Positions 12,501-24,186 of a stretch of 64,000 nucleotides of DNA are shown one piece after another. Numbering within the stretch: position 1 is the stretch's first letter; every line of letters begins with the position of its first letter. The stretch is from Saccharina japonica (Eukaryota; Sar; Phaeophyceae; Laminariales; Laminariaceae): NCBI GenBank assembly GCA_008828725.1, contig MEHQ01000174.1, forward strand, positions 1,625,867 through 1,689,866. The letters run 5' to 3'. A program made the translations under genes and the position numbers. The notes under the pieces were generated by a model. The model worked only from the letters and a program-made list of their open reading frames with translations. It ran no database searches and was not told the origin of the DNA.

Positions 12501-14078
12501 CGCCATCAGTTTTGAGACAAATTAAGTTGCCTGCCTTTCCAGCGTCAACAGACGGTGAGCCTGCAATCCTATCCCGAGCTATGGGTTTCAAACCAAGCAC
12601 ATCGGACGACAGCCGGCGTCTACACCAACAAAGTCGAGCCAATGGAAGCGTGAAATGCGAGTTCATTATCTACAATACCGACGCTCTACGGTAGAGTGTT
12701 TCGTCGTATTTGTGTACGCGGCGGGGCAGATAAGAACTTCCTTGGCCAACGAACTAATCAGTGGAGTTTTGTTGAGACGTCGTTTGGTAGCGCATCCCGT
12801 CCATCTTCCCTGCAGTGCAATAATATCCGGTGTTGTGTATAATTGCGATATAGCGGTATCAGTACCACGTAAGGTACGCAAGTCGAATGGCCATTTTCGA
12901 TTGGGTAGTTGAATACTATATGTAACTACGGCATTTCCAGTACTTCGAGACGTATGACAAAATAACCGGCCACATGGATGAGTACAAGTGGGAGATTAGC
13001 ATACACGAGGGGTTATGCGTCTATGAGAACAGTATGCATTGTTGCAGCTGATAGTGTCCATGTGTTCCTTTGTTTGGGTTAGTGGCGGCAGGATCTTCGG
13101 TGGGCTATTTGCTCATATGCTTGTTACGGAACGATGAACAGCGTATGTAACGCACAAGTAACGAGAACATTGCGCCAGATTTAAATTTTGAAGTTCTGTT
13201 CGATTCGATGTGTTAACACATTGAGGGATCGTATTTGAGATGACACCTATGATAGCAGTAGTCGGTATCATCTAGTCGCTACTTCATAAGGTACGGTCAT
13301 CTGCTACAACGTAGCTCGTACGACGTCAGTAGGCAGTACCCATCTAGGATTAGGGATATGTTCATGTGATAACAGTACAAGCATGTAACAACAGGTATTA
13401 TAGTCTTGCGTTCACTCGTACACACACCGAGTACTCTCTGGTTGCACATAGCAAAACTACAACACTCATATCATAGGCAGAGAACAGCATCGCATAGCAT
13501 TTGCAGGACAGCAAGTAAGTAAACTAGACAGGTACTCGCACACACCAGCGGTTGAACAGCAGTAGCCTATGCTTCGTCATAATTATCACGGCAGTATGTA
13601 CGCATCTATGTAGTATGTGTCGGATATGTGACGGGGCCGTCAACAACGTCGATTCGATCATTGAACCAACGTCGGCTCAACTGAGAAGAGCCCATAACCA
13701 CCAGTAGAGCTTTCCGAGAAAGGCTACGATATAGGGTCGTCACGATTCGACTTCTTATTTGGATTCTTTTGTTTTTGCGTTTAGATCGAGTTATGAACAC
13801 ACGGGCAACAGCCCCCCACACGAGCTCACTCCTCTTCAGCTCTCTTCTACAACAACGCCCTCTTCACGAGCTCTGTCTACCGGACATAATCAGCCGAGGC
13901 CTGGGGTCACTTTTTCTTCGTTTCTTTTATTTGGAGCTTCTCTCACAAGCTCACTAGACCGTGACCTTCGTGCTTACCTCAATTTAGGCTTTGTCTTGGC
14001 TGGTCGTCAGCAAGCGAACATACAGCATACACACTTGCTACGAGCTGGTACACAGGCTAAACAACAAACCTTAATTTA
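12501..14078. other. Intergenic, nothing assigned; insertion flank of the LTR element
   Basis: There is no recognisable gene. Repeated AGCTC/CTCTTC words occur at about 13815-13960. The final bases (CCCGA, 14079-14083) are the left target duplication of the LTR retrotransposon. Confidence 0.35.
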
Positions 14079-14083
14079 CCCGA

Positions 14084-14622
14084 TGTTGGCATATGGACGT
14101 TGAGATCCATACCTATCTATTGTGATGTGCTGTCTCTACGCACTGATACGAGTATATGAGTATATTAGTCTAGATGGATTCGGGTAAATACAATATGCGG
14201 ATGGATTACGAGCTTGTCTTACTCGTAGTGCGCTCTATTGTATGTCCAAAGAATCTCCATCAGGAACGATACTGAGAACGTTGCTAGAACGTTACTATAA
14301 CGTTGTAGACAACATTACAGGGAACAGTACCGACTACGGTAGAATGTAACTGTCCGTAGCATGGGCATTGTACCAAGATGGTCAGGTGCAGGCATCGCCC
14401 ACCTCGATCACTCTACTCCTCCCTTTTCTCCTCTCCTCCTCTCTTTTCTTCTCCTTTTCCGTTGATCTCCCTGACATCAATCTTCTTTCCACTATGGCCA
14501 AATAAGCGCCTTTTCAAACCATGACTTTTATTCTTCACACGTGATCTTTACAGACACTTCGGTGCCACCTCTGCCATCTCTCTCCACAGAGACAGAGCCT
14601 CGACATACGCGTCGTTCTTCCA
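14084..14622 (+). repeat. 5' LTR
   Basis: It starts TGTTGGCATATGGACGTTGA and ends CGTCGTTCTTCCA. Near its middle it has a triplet-like AACGTT cluster (GAGAACGTTGCTAGAACGTT..) and then a C/T-rich block before GACTTTTATTCTTCACA. It aligns along its whole length with the 3' LTR, with scattered substitutions and small indels, so the insertion is not recent. Confidence 0.85.
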
Positions 14623-16943
14623 GGTTGTGAGCCTCGCAGTCGTATGAGCCTCGACTTTGGTCTACGCACCGACTGGCACCACGGAACGACGTCTCCCGGC
14701 GAGCTCGCCACGTTCTACATTCGAAGACATTTCAAGTTTTCCATTGCGGAGGAATGTGATTTTTGCTCCAAAAATCAGGAGATCATCATCTACCCGACAT
14801 CATCGACATCGACTCTCTTCATCGATTTTCACCAAGTTCGTTCGACAGGGTAGCTGCAAGGAGTATTGATTTCACGCTTCTATGCGCGAATCAAGTAAGG
14901 AGACTGCTGTCACGCTTTTACGCGGATAGCATATACGAGTAATGATTCCGGTTTCACGCTTCTGTGCGCGAAACTCGTACTCGTACGTTCGACATCGTTT
15001 TCACGCCGCAATTGCAAAAATAAGCCACACGACTAGTGTTGTAACATCACACGCAAAGCTGTATTTTCGATATCATACGTTGAAGCTGTAAGCGCGAAAC
15101 ACGTCACAAATCTATTTCTGCTCAGCACACGCGAAGCTACTTCCACGCTACTTCCACGCTGTAAAGCACGAAGAAAAGTTACAAGACCTCTGTTTCTCCG
15201 CCATCACAACTAAAGTTAGTTTCGAGCCGGCTCCACACTAATTATACGTGCGAGGTCGTTATTAAAACCGTGTGTTCAAGCTACTATGCGCGTGATACGT
15301 ACAAATAGATTTGTCCTCGTGCAAGTATCGACGAGCAGACTTACACGTGCTGCAACATTCAGCCAGGTCGTTAACGAATCTGCTACTCCGCGTAGCATAG
15401 GGGGGAACACCTCCTGCCTACATCTAGGCATCCTTTTCCAGCAACGACTTTACGCCTTTTAAGCGAAAGAACGAATTAAGACTCGAGAAACTCATCCTTG
15501 CCCACTATATTTGGCGATAAGACCAACAAAGTGCTGTTTCACGACGTTGATGAAATCGGCTACTCAGCCTGCCACGGGAGAGTCAACTCCTGTCGGTCTA
15601 TCTGCTACTATCAGCCTGATACAGCGGCGACACCTCTTGCTAACAAGGAGCTAGCACCTCCGAACATCATACTCGTAGGACTACTCGTACAAATTCATCA
15701 TCTGCTGTTACGACTACCACTGCTGCTGTACTTCGCCATCACCATCATCATTGATTACAGAAGCCATCATCAGCGCTTTTTCTATGCAGTTACTTCAGTT
15801 TATTTCACCAGGTTCTACATCTACTTCGACTACTGCTGTACGAGTAACGCTGCAACATCACTGCCTCGAGGAGGTATCGTCACCTACTCATCTTACAACG
15901 GCACCTCTGGCAGAATTGACAGTAATCATACGGGCATCACTGCATCATCTCTGCATCAGCGTCTACAGCAATCAATTCGACATGTTTAGGTTGTGATATT
16001 TTCTTCCAGAATCGGAGACGACAACATCGCCGTCTACATTCTCACCAGGGTTTAGCTCAGCCGCACGACCACCGAAGCCATCAAGCAGCTAGCCATCAGC
16101 TTCTCCAGCGCAATGGGGACCAGCTACGTATTCGGCGACATCTTAGCCAAAACACAAACACTGCTCCAGGCGAGATTTTGCTCAAGTTTCGTTAAGAGGG
16201 AGTTCCAACACTTTATTGTTTCATGCCTGGCAATTTTGCATATTGCACCGCAACACGCGGCTCAACACGGGGCAACACCAAGGGGCACTTCAACTCTGCG
16301 AGCAACAACGCCAGCACAGCACTAAGGACCGACTGCGAGGCCAGGTCATCACCACCTCTTGAGGTCTACATCGCCATCATCAACATCATCTCACAGCCAT
16401 CATCATCTACACGTACATTGTTTGGCCTGCTCTTCTTCGTGTAACTCCCTACAACAACACGATTATGACGATCATCAGCAGCAGCCCAACTTCTACTTCC
16501 ACGTACAAGATCTACGCAGCAACAGCACGGAAACGAAGATCGACATCATCATGAGCAGAAGCACCTAAATACTACACCTGTATTGTACTGCTGTAGGTTG
16601 CCCTTTTTGTCTTTTCATTATTTTGGTTTTCGTGGGGGAAGTATCTTTCATACGTTTTATTTGTTGACTTTCCGGTACGTATGTATTATCACACGAGTAC
16701 GTTTTATGCAAGAAAACATGATGCACACTGTCGTTTGCCGTCATGGTAATCATCTGCCTGGTTATCAGTTGTTCTTCAGCTGTTCTTCAGCTTTCCACAG
16801 CTTTCCTTTGAGTACGTATCCTAAAGACACACTCAGAATGCTGAATTCATTACACGCATATCAGTATATAGCGCTGGGCACATACCTGTATACGCCCACG
16901 TATTATTTTCGATTTCGTTCGATTTCTTGTCCTAGGATACATT

Positions 16944-17870
16944 GGGGGGGCGAAGCACAAGTAAAGGTAGATACTCTCCTACGTCTTCTTTACTAGGATA
17001 TGGCTCGCTGGTCCACACCACAGCACCACGAGTCTATTTTGCGATACGATTGCGCCCAGCGTAGTCTGTTGCCGTACTATCTGTACTCGTAAACTTACAT
17101 CGAGTACGTACGTACATACATGTACACAACTGAATAGTACACTTTTTTGCTGTACTCGACGAACGTCATCAGTTTCTACTTCAATTTCGCGTTGCTCCAG
17201 GTATCCATTCAGGGGGCGCGTTGAACACCCAGTAGATGGGTTAATGCTTCTTTTCTAGGGTATGCATCGCTGGTATTCACACCACGATTTACTTTCTTCG
17301 TTGACTTTGCTTACACCAGGTACTACTCTGAAGGATTCATATGAGTAAGTACGCACGTCTATACTGCCCACTGGACACGCGTCCAAGTTTTATCAGATGT
17401 CTCTTCAACTATCCAATGTTGATTGCTGGACAAATGAGTATTCACACGTACTGGTACATACAGTAGGTCATTGTTATTTTTGCCTAGGTACACACCTATC
17501 GACTTTCTTTGTTGCTGCAAGTTTACCTACTATTTCAGTAGCTCCAATATTGTAGCATTCAATTGAGGGGGCGGGTTGCAAGTATAGCATATAACTTTCT
17601 GCGCTTGTCGTTGTAGGTTATGACTCAGTGGTCATGCACAACCACGATTAGCTTTTCTGACATGAGTACAACCATCTTGCCACCGTCATCACACGGGACT
17701 GAATATGTAGTGAACTTTGTATTTACTGTGTTCCATATTGCCGCTGCAATCGCGCAGGACTGAATCTATTGTACCATTGTTTCATTCTTCATTCGTTCAT
17801 TTTGATTTTTGAGTGCCAGGTTTATACATCGTAATCATTACTATAGCTACTGACTTCCATTACGGGGGGC
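16944..17870 (+). repeat. Tandem modules, each headed by a polypurine-like G tract
   Basis: Four G tracts lie at 16944-16950, 17212-17216, 17567-17571 and 17864-17869. The first three are followed by similar text: tta.tgcttcttttctagg.tatg..tcgctggt then tcacaccacga. The spacings are 268, 355 and 297 bp. The last tract is the presumed functional polypurine tract next to the 3' LTR. Confidence 0.6.
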
Positions 17871-18401
17871 AGTTAGCGTATGGACGTTGAGATCCATACC
17901 TATATATTGTGATGCGCAGTCACTTCGCACGGATACGAGTATATGAATATCTTAGTCTACAGTAGATAATCGGGTAAATACAATATGCGGATATACTACG
18001 AGTTTGTCTTACTCGTAGTGCGGTCTATTGTATGTCCAAAGCACCTCTATCAGGAACGATGCTGAGAACGTTGCTATAACGTTACTATAACGTTGTAGAG
18101 AACATTACAGGGAACAGTACGGACTACGGTAGAAGGTAACTGTCCGTAGCATGGGCATTGTACCGAGACGATCAGGTGCAGGCATCGCCCATCTCGATCA
18201 CTCCACTCCTTTCTTCTCTCTTATCTTCTCTTCTCTTCTCCTTTTACATTGATCTCCCTGAGATCAATCTTCATTCCATTAAGGCTTTTTGAAACCATGA
18301 CTTTTCTTCTTCTTCACAAGTGATCTTTACAGACACTTCGGTGCCACCTCTGCCCTCTCTCTCCACAGAGACAGAGCCTCGACACACGCGTCATTTCTTC
18401 A
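17871..18401 (+). repeat. 3' LTR
   Basis: It starts AGTTAGCGTATGGACGTTGA (the expected terminal T reads A) and ends CATTTCTTCA. The right target duplication CCCGA follows at 18402-18406. Confidence 0.85.
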
Positions 18402-18799
18402 CCCGACACACATTTCGCTGTGCTGCACAGCTTTGCTGTAGCCCTAAACATATGTATATGGCTGCTATACGCTGTACAGCTGCTATCGTAGGAAAATAGA
18501 GGGGACCAAAAAGACAGAAGCACACAGGATATTCGCAGAGACTGGCGCAGGGGTTCAGCATACGGGTGGCTGTGATCACCCGAGATATCATTGCTTCATC
18601 ACGAAGTTCCTTCTACCGCGACGCCCCCATGAGCACAATACTGCAGTTAGACGCCTGCCGTATTCAAATTAAAACATAACATTTAACTCGTTTCGAAAAT
18701 ATCGGAGATGTGTATCCAAGGCCGGCATCTATCTTGCCAAGATAACCATGAGCGAACGTTGCCATAAAACGGACTATCGCCCAGTGCAGCAGCCCGCAT

Positions 18800-19070
18800 A
18801 GTACGTATGTCCGTAGAGCGTGCGTCTTCCTTTGATGGTCAATTGGCGACCACGCTCACTTCGATCACTTCACTTCTCTTTTCGCCATCTGTCCTCTTTT
18901 TATTTTTCCTTTTTCTTGATCTCTCAGATCAAACTTCGATCTACAATGTCCACATAAACGTATTTTCAAAGTGCTGTATGTCTTTTATAATTCACCAGAA
19001 GTGATCCAGGCACTTGGTGGCACCTCTGACATATCTCTTCACATAGACAGAGCCTGGACACGCAATCCGA
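18800..19070 (+). repeat. Old fragment of the same LTR family
   Basis: It matches the 3' half of the LTRs in order: cgatcac..ctcttttc, gatctctcagatcaa..cttc, ttttcaaa..gctgtatgtctttta, ttcacca.aagtgatcc, cacttggtggcacctctgac, and cacatagacagagcctggacacgc. It is more diverged than the two LTRs are from each other and lacks the 5' half. Confidence 0.6.
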
Positions 19071-19218
19071 TTCCCGTATGCGCCGGGCTGCCGCCTGGTA
19101 CAAAAGTACAAAATACTTGGCCGTGACGTGTGCGAAAACATAACGTCACAAAGCGAATATCGATCTCTCTTTCACAGAAACACATGATGGTTTTAGTGAA
19201 GAGCAAGTGACGCCGACC

Positions 19219-19314
19219 ATGTCTCACCCCCCGCAAAATTTACCAGCAAAGAAGTTGCTCGAAACGCTGTTTCCATTAAATCTTCCACTGTTTCCTACAC
19301 CGAGCCGGTTGGCC
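19219..19314 (+). CDS. Possible first coding exon, unknown protein
   Basis: An ATG in a good context (GACCATGT) opens 32 codons (MSHPPQNLPAKKLLETLF...) rich in Pro, Leu and Lys. They end in phase 0 at a GTGAGT donor (19315-19320). No second exon was confirmed; a possible acceptor (CTCTCGATGCAG) lies near 19775. Function is unknown. A chance open frame remains possible. Confidence 0.3.
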
Positions 19315-19320
19315 GTGAGT

Positions 19321-22300
19321 TGTTTACATGGCGGGGTAGGAGGTCACACGTACATCATGATGGTTTATCTGTGTGTTTCGTTTATTTCCGTGGCTAACCG
19401 GCATTGTACCTCGTTCTTGATTAGCTAAACCAAAATGCATGCGACAGCCTCTCGTTGGTGTAATGTAGACCTTCACCTGTCCGCAAGAAGGCAACACCCG
19501 TCGTCGGCAGCACTACCAACCTACGCTGTAGCCCCTGCTCTTCGCGGTGCCATAAATATATCTGCTAAGAGGCCTGACATTCGCACCAACGTCTAGGATA
19601 AACAAAACTCTCGACGCTTATTTACGATTTTGTCAGTGACCTATACACTACCTTCAACTGTTTTTGGTTTCAGCCGAGGTATTGTGAATTAACTTACAGT
19701 TTGTGCTGATTCCATTTGGACTTTCCACTCGTTATCACATGGGTCCAATACCGTAGCGTTCACACTCTCGATGCAGCGAGATGAACCCCAATCACACCCG
19801 AATTCCTGTCCCATACACACTTCTGTGTGGGGAAACCGGTAGATGTCGTCCTGAGTATGGAAGAAAGTGTACAGAGCGAAACAGGCGGCAGGCGACGCGA
19901 AGGGGGTCAGTTCTACCTAAACGTTGCTACGGAGCGTACCGCCATTTATTGACGCCACGTCCTCGTGCTCTATCTCGCGGTGTTGTGTGTCAATTCCTAC
20001 CGGGTCCGTTTCCTTGCTTGCTTTTGGTAGCGCCGCCCCACGTCGAGATCCGGGGTTGAGATACCCCAGGGCGTGCGTACATCCGCCGCCCCACACTAGT
20101 CCCAAGTGATCACGAAAAAGGAACAAGATTTCAGGGAAAATCAGCAGGTGTTCATGGAGTAAGGTCACAATCTGGAGTGGTTTACGAGGTAAAAAAACTC
20201 AATGGATGTTGTCGCAAGCAAAACTCGACGCGCCGTTGCAAGGCTACTTGCAGCAAGAACATGGACTCCTGGTCGATAATTATCGCTTCTATATTGCCAC
20301 CACTTGAACAATGTACCGGTGGACGCTATGGTTCGAAATCGTACCGGGCGGCAGTCTGTTAGAGACTGGAGGGTACTACAGCATTGGTCAGTAACTATCT
20401 ATCGTTGCTCGTCGGCAACATAGTCTTCTGTGACATGTTGGTATAGTGCAGGGCTTGACACGTCGTTTCAGCGGCGTACTCCTAGGGCCTGTCATTCGTA
20501 GCCTCAGGACAGAGAGCAGGTTTTATTTGATACTACTACGCGGGCCATAGCAAATAGGACCAACTATTGTTAGTAAAAATATACAAGTATACACTTTTGG
20601 TCGTAGATCCTGTTTACTGTCGTCCCCCCTAATATACACTGTTCGAGGCATTAGTATAAACAACAATTAGGGAAGTACTCGTAGGTACTGTAGGAATCAC
20701 GAACTATCATATGAATTCGAACCACGCTGTCAGATGTCGATTTTAGGTCAAGGACGGGGGGTATGGTACGGGCTAGGCATCGCAAAGGCTTTCTTACGTT
20801 TTGTGTGAGTGCGTGAAAATGTTTGCCAACGTGTATGTGTTGTTGCGAGTTTCGTACTTCTTAATAAAAACAAACGTATTCTTGAAAACAAATCAACATT
20901 ACCCACGACTATAGAGAATATATATATGTATATCCATGAGACCGTACGGATCATACGAGTACGAGCACATCATCCCACGTACACAATGTGGTAATTTAGG
21001 CGTTTTGAATCGTTTCTATGGTACGTCGAGTACGCAGGAGGCTGATAAAGTGGATGTGAGTTCGTCAAGCGAAGCCACACTAGGCAACCCGATGTGCTGA
21101 ATCTAGACATTAACTATTAAAAATATTTGTCACGAAGTTCGTCTTCCTAGGAGTTGCAAACAAGGGACGATCTCCGCCTAAACGAGGAGCGTCAATGTAG
21201 GCGAACGAGAGGGAGAAAACGAGTCCGTTGTCCCACTCGATGTCAAACTTTCAGGAACGACATAACCTTCCATAACCACTACATGCTGCCGGTAACAGGG
21301 ACATGCCCTTGCCACACAACATACATATGGGCGTGGACGTTGCAGCATCGAGCTTCAGCCCCGATCCCATGGTTTCGCCGATGCCGTGGGATGTAGGCGC
21401 CGGCGCATTTTCAAGGCTTCCTACGAAGCAGCATTCAGCACGCCAAAACTCCTGCCACACTAGGCGGTTCGAGCACGTGAACCGGACGATCTCCACATTC
21501 CACTAAGGCGACGCGAAGAGCCTGTTGGTCTAGCCTGGCTTGCCGAACACACCGTCTTCTTCTAAATACAATGCGTTCCGGACGATGGAGAACGGCGCAC
21601 GCTGGCGGCTCGGACCAGAAGTTAGGGGGTGACAAACTGTGCTTTGACTGACACCACCGAAACGCACAAGAAGTGCACCGCAGTCATACGTACGAACCCT
21701 GAGTGCTGAGCATACTCGTGCATAACTCTACTGTCATGGTGCCAAAGGGCAAGATGCGAAGAGATCGCTTTTTCCACTCAACAATCACGTGTAAGGTGTG
21801 ATAGCAATCAGTGCGACTTGATCAAGAATTGTAAAACAAGTAGCATTCTATTGACTCCGGCTCTAACTGCATGCAATTTCATGTTTCTAACCGAAGCAGC
21901 ATTTCACCCGAGATCTGGTATAACAACGGCCTATACTGCTACGTTTTGAAGATCCCACCGAATTCTTGTGAAGCAGTTGGACAGGTCAGGAAGTAGGGTT
22001 TTGTTGCACTGCTGTAGGGTCTGTTGAAGGTAGATGTACGTTGCCACGCAACAACAGTGCAGTGTTATATAAATAACCCACCAGTTCGTTGTCAGGGACA
22101 ACCGTCTGATTGGTAGATCGTAGAACACAGCAGCAATACTATACGCTGTTGTAAATTGAGTACCTGGAATTATATCAGTGTATTCGTAACTATGTATTTA
22201 CTGGTTCACACTGTTGGATTCGCGCGTTAAGTATATTATATCCGTGTACAAGGCTGCGCGTGTGTGCCGGCTGTCGTCGGCAAACAGGCCCCGGGAAGCG

Positions 22301-22970
22301 GCGAACGGGTTGAAGTTTGATAAGTCAACTGGGACATACCATCATCACCATGGCAATCTGTGTCGAGGGTTTCAACGGCAAATGCAATGCCAAGTATTGG
22401 AAGGTCGGCAGCAGACATGGTTTGGGAAGGGGCAAAGGGCTTGAGCGGTTGGTATGCAATTGGGTTTTACCCTATACCTTATCATCGTTGTAGTGGGTGT
22501 TATGGGGTAAATCCAATCGCAAGTGTTGTAAAGGCAAAGGCACACATGCTACGGGAAGGTGAATATGGGTGAATATATCACATGCGAGATTTCGAGACAT
22601 TCGCCCATTCTTATTGGTTTCAACCTCCAAATTTGTTGCATACCGTTGAGACTATCATCATGATACCTACTATATGTCCCGTCTTAACTTTGATCCGAGG
22701 TGACATCGCAGGTGCCCTCCTCTCCATTTCGCGACGTAAATTTCATCGTCGACTAGCGTCGAGTTGAATATATTAAGGGACAAGTTCATGTTTAATTCCT
22801 TTGTGCTCGACCATCCCCAAGCTACTCTGCGTGGAAATAGAGTCTTCCTGTATTTTCTGTACTGAAATACAAAATCGCACCAGTTTTGCGAAGTACTGTA
22901 GAAAAACATACAAACTATTCCCAGGTGCAGGCTAGAGCAACAAAATCCAAAGCTGTTTGCAAGTCATGAC
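19321..22970. other. Intergenic, nothing assigned
   Basis: Only short open frames occur. One plus-strand frame at 21303-21506 (begins MPLPHNIHMGVDVAASSF) has protein-like composition but an antisense frame of similar length, and I do not recognise it. I see no repeats shared with the rest of the window. Confidence 0.3.
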
Positions 22971-22972
22971 CC

Positions 22973-23345
22973 GCGGTCGGGCAGCATTGGGCGTGAATCA
23001 GCACGGGGTGTTCAAACTGTTACGGGTCGGATCGGGTCGGGTCAAGGAGTGTAACAAATCTCACGCGTCAGGTCCGGTCAAAATTGTTTCGGATCGTCCA
23101 GGTCGGGTCAGGTCCGGTCAGGAGTTTTGAAGTCTCAGGGGTCGCGTTGGGATTTCGTCAAGAGACGAGGAAAAGCTCACTGATCGGGTCAGGTCAGGTC
23201 GAGGGGTGATTACACGTTCACGTGTCGAGTCCAGTGATGACCCACGACAAGCGAGTGACTCACGGGTCGGCCCAGAATGATTTCGGAGTTGTTTTCTGCT
23301 GACCCGCGGGTTAGACCCGCGGGCGGGGTAGACTCACGCATCCGG
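22973..23345. repeat. GGGTC/GGTCA minisatellite-like tract
   Basis: Short words such as GGGTC, GGTCAGGTC, GACCCGCGGG and CCGGTCA are repeated irregularly in direct and inverted form (for example tcggatcgggtcgggtcaag and aggtcgggtcaggtccggtc). There is no open frame of note. Confidence 0.6.
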
Positions 23346-24186
23346 CCCGTGGATCCGATACTTCAACAACTTCCCACTATTGCCCAAACGATACTTCTCT
23401 CGTACTCATACTGAGTAGCACTCGTTCGTACAAGTCACGAAGGCGACAATACTCTTAGCTTGAACACCAGCTGCTGCATGTTGTACAGCTTCTGTTGTTC
23501 TGCTGTTCTGCTGAGTAATACCGGTAGTCATATTTCGCCGTGGCTACTTTGTACTGCAGTCTACTGTGACCAGACATGGATCTGCAAAGCAGCACCGCAA
23601 TGTTCGTAGATCGGCCTATAGTTCACGCAAATGTGATATGCATTCGTAGATCTGTGCGTGTACAGCAGCAGAGCCCAAATTTCATTCAAGCTTCGTATGT
23701 ACAACTGCTGTACAAAGCCCAGGGAGAGCTGCACAGATGTTACGACGGTACACGTAGGCAGTACGCAAGATTCGAAGGTGCTAAGGGGAAAACCCAGTTC
23801 AAGGGCGATGGAGACTGAAAGTGTCCACGTGAAAAAGCCTCCTTACGTGGAACACCGGCTTAATACCGAATCTCGTAAAGGAGGTCACAAATGAAGTGAG
23901 CAGGCACATGACATATCTGAGACATATCTAAACCAACCGCTCTACGAGTTGGAGCTTCGTCAGCTGGAGGAGGCGAGAACAGCAACAACGCTGGAACCTG
24001 TTCACGACGAGGACCCAGCAGGTAGTGTCAATGCACGAGCTCGATACAAGCTAAATCGTGTGTCTATCAGAAGTCTACGATGTTCATGGGGACCCCCGGA
24101 TATCGAGTATCACGATCGGCAAGCGATAACGGAAACAGGTACCATAAACTATCCTTGCCCTATGTTGACCTGATGAAACGTTTGTA
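23346..24186. other. Intergenic, nothing assigned
   Basis: Short frames only. This interval lies downstream (minus sense) of the exon set ending at 24187. Confidence 0.3.

Larger units (their letters stand above)
14079..18406 (+). mobile_element. Complete but non-coding LTR retrotransposon
   Basis: Two direct LTRs (14084-14622 and 17871-18401) enclose about 3.25 kb. The element starts TG and ends CA, and is bordered by identical CCCGA pentamers (14079-14083 and 18402-18406), the hallmark of integrase-mediated insertion. A polypurine tract (GGGGGGC, 17864-17870) sits immediately before the 3' LTR, giving plus orientation. The sequence after the 5' LTR (GGTTGTGAGCC, 14623-) sits where a primer-binding site should be, but I cannot name the tRNA. 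The interior lacks gag-pol motifs; the longest open frame (15498-15989) is low-complexity Ser/His/Ile-rich. It therefore resembles a large LTR derivative mobilised in trans. Confidence 0.85.
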
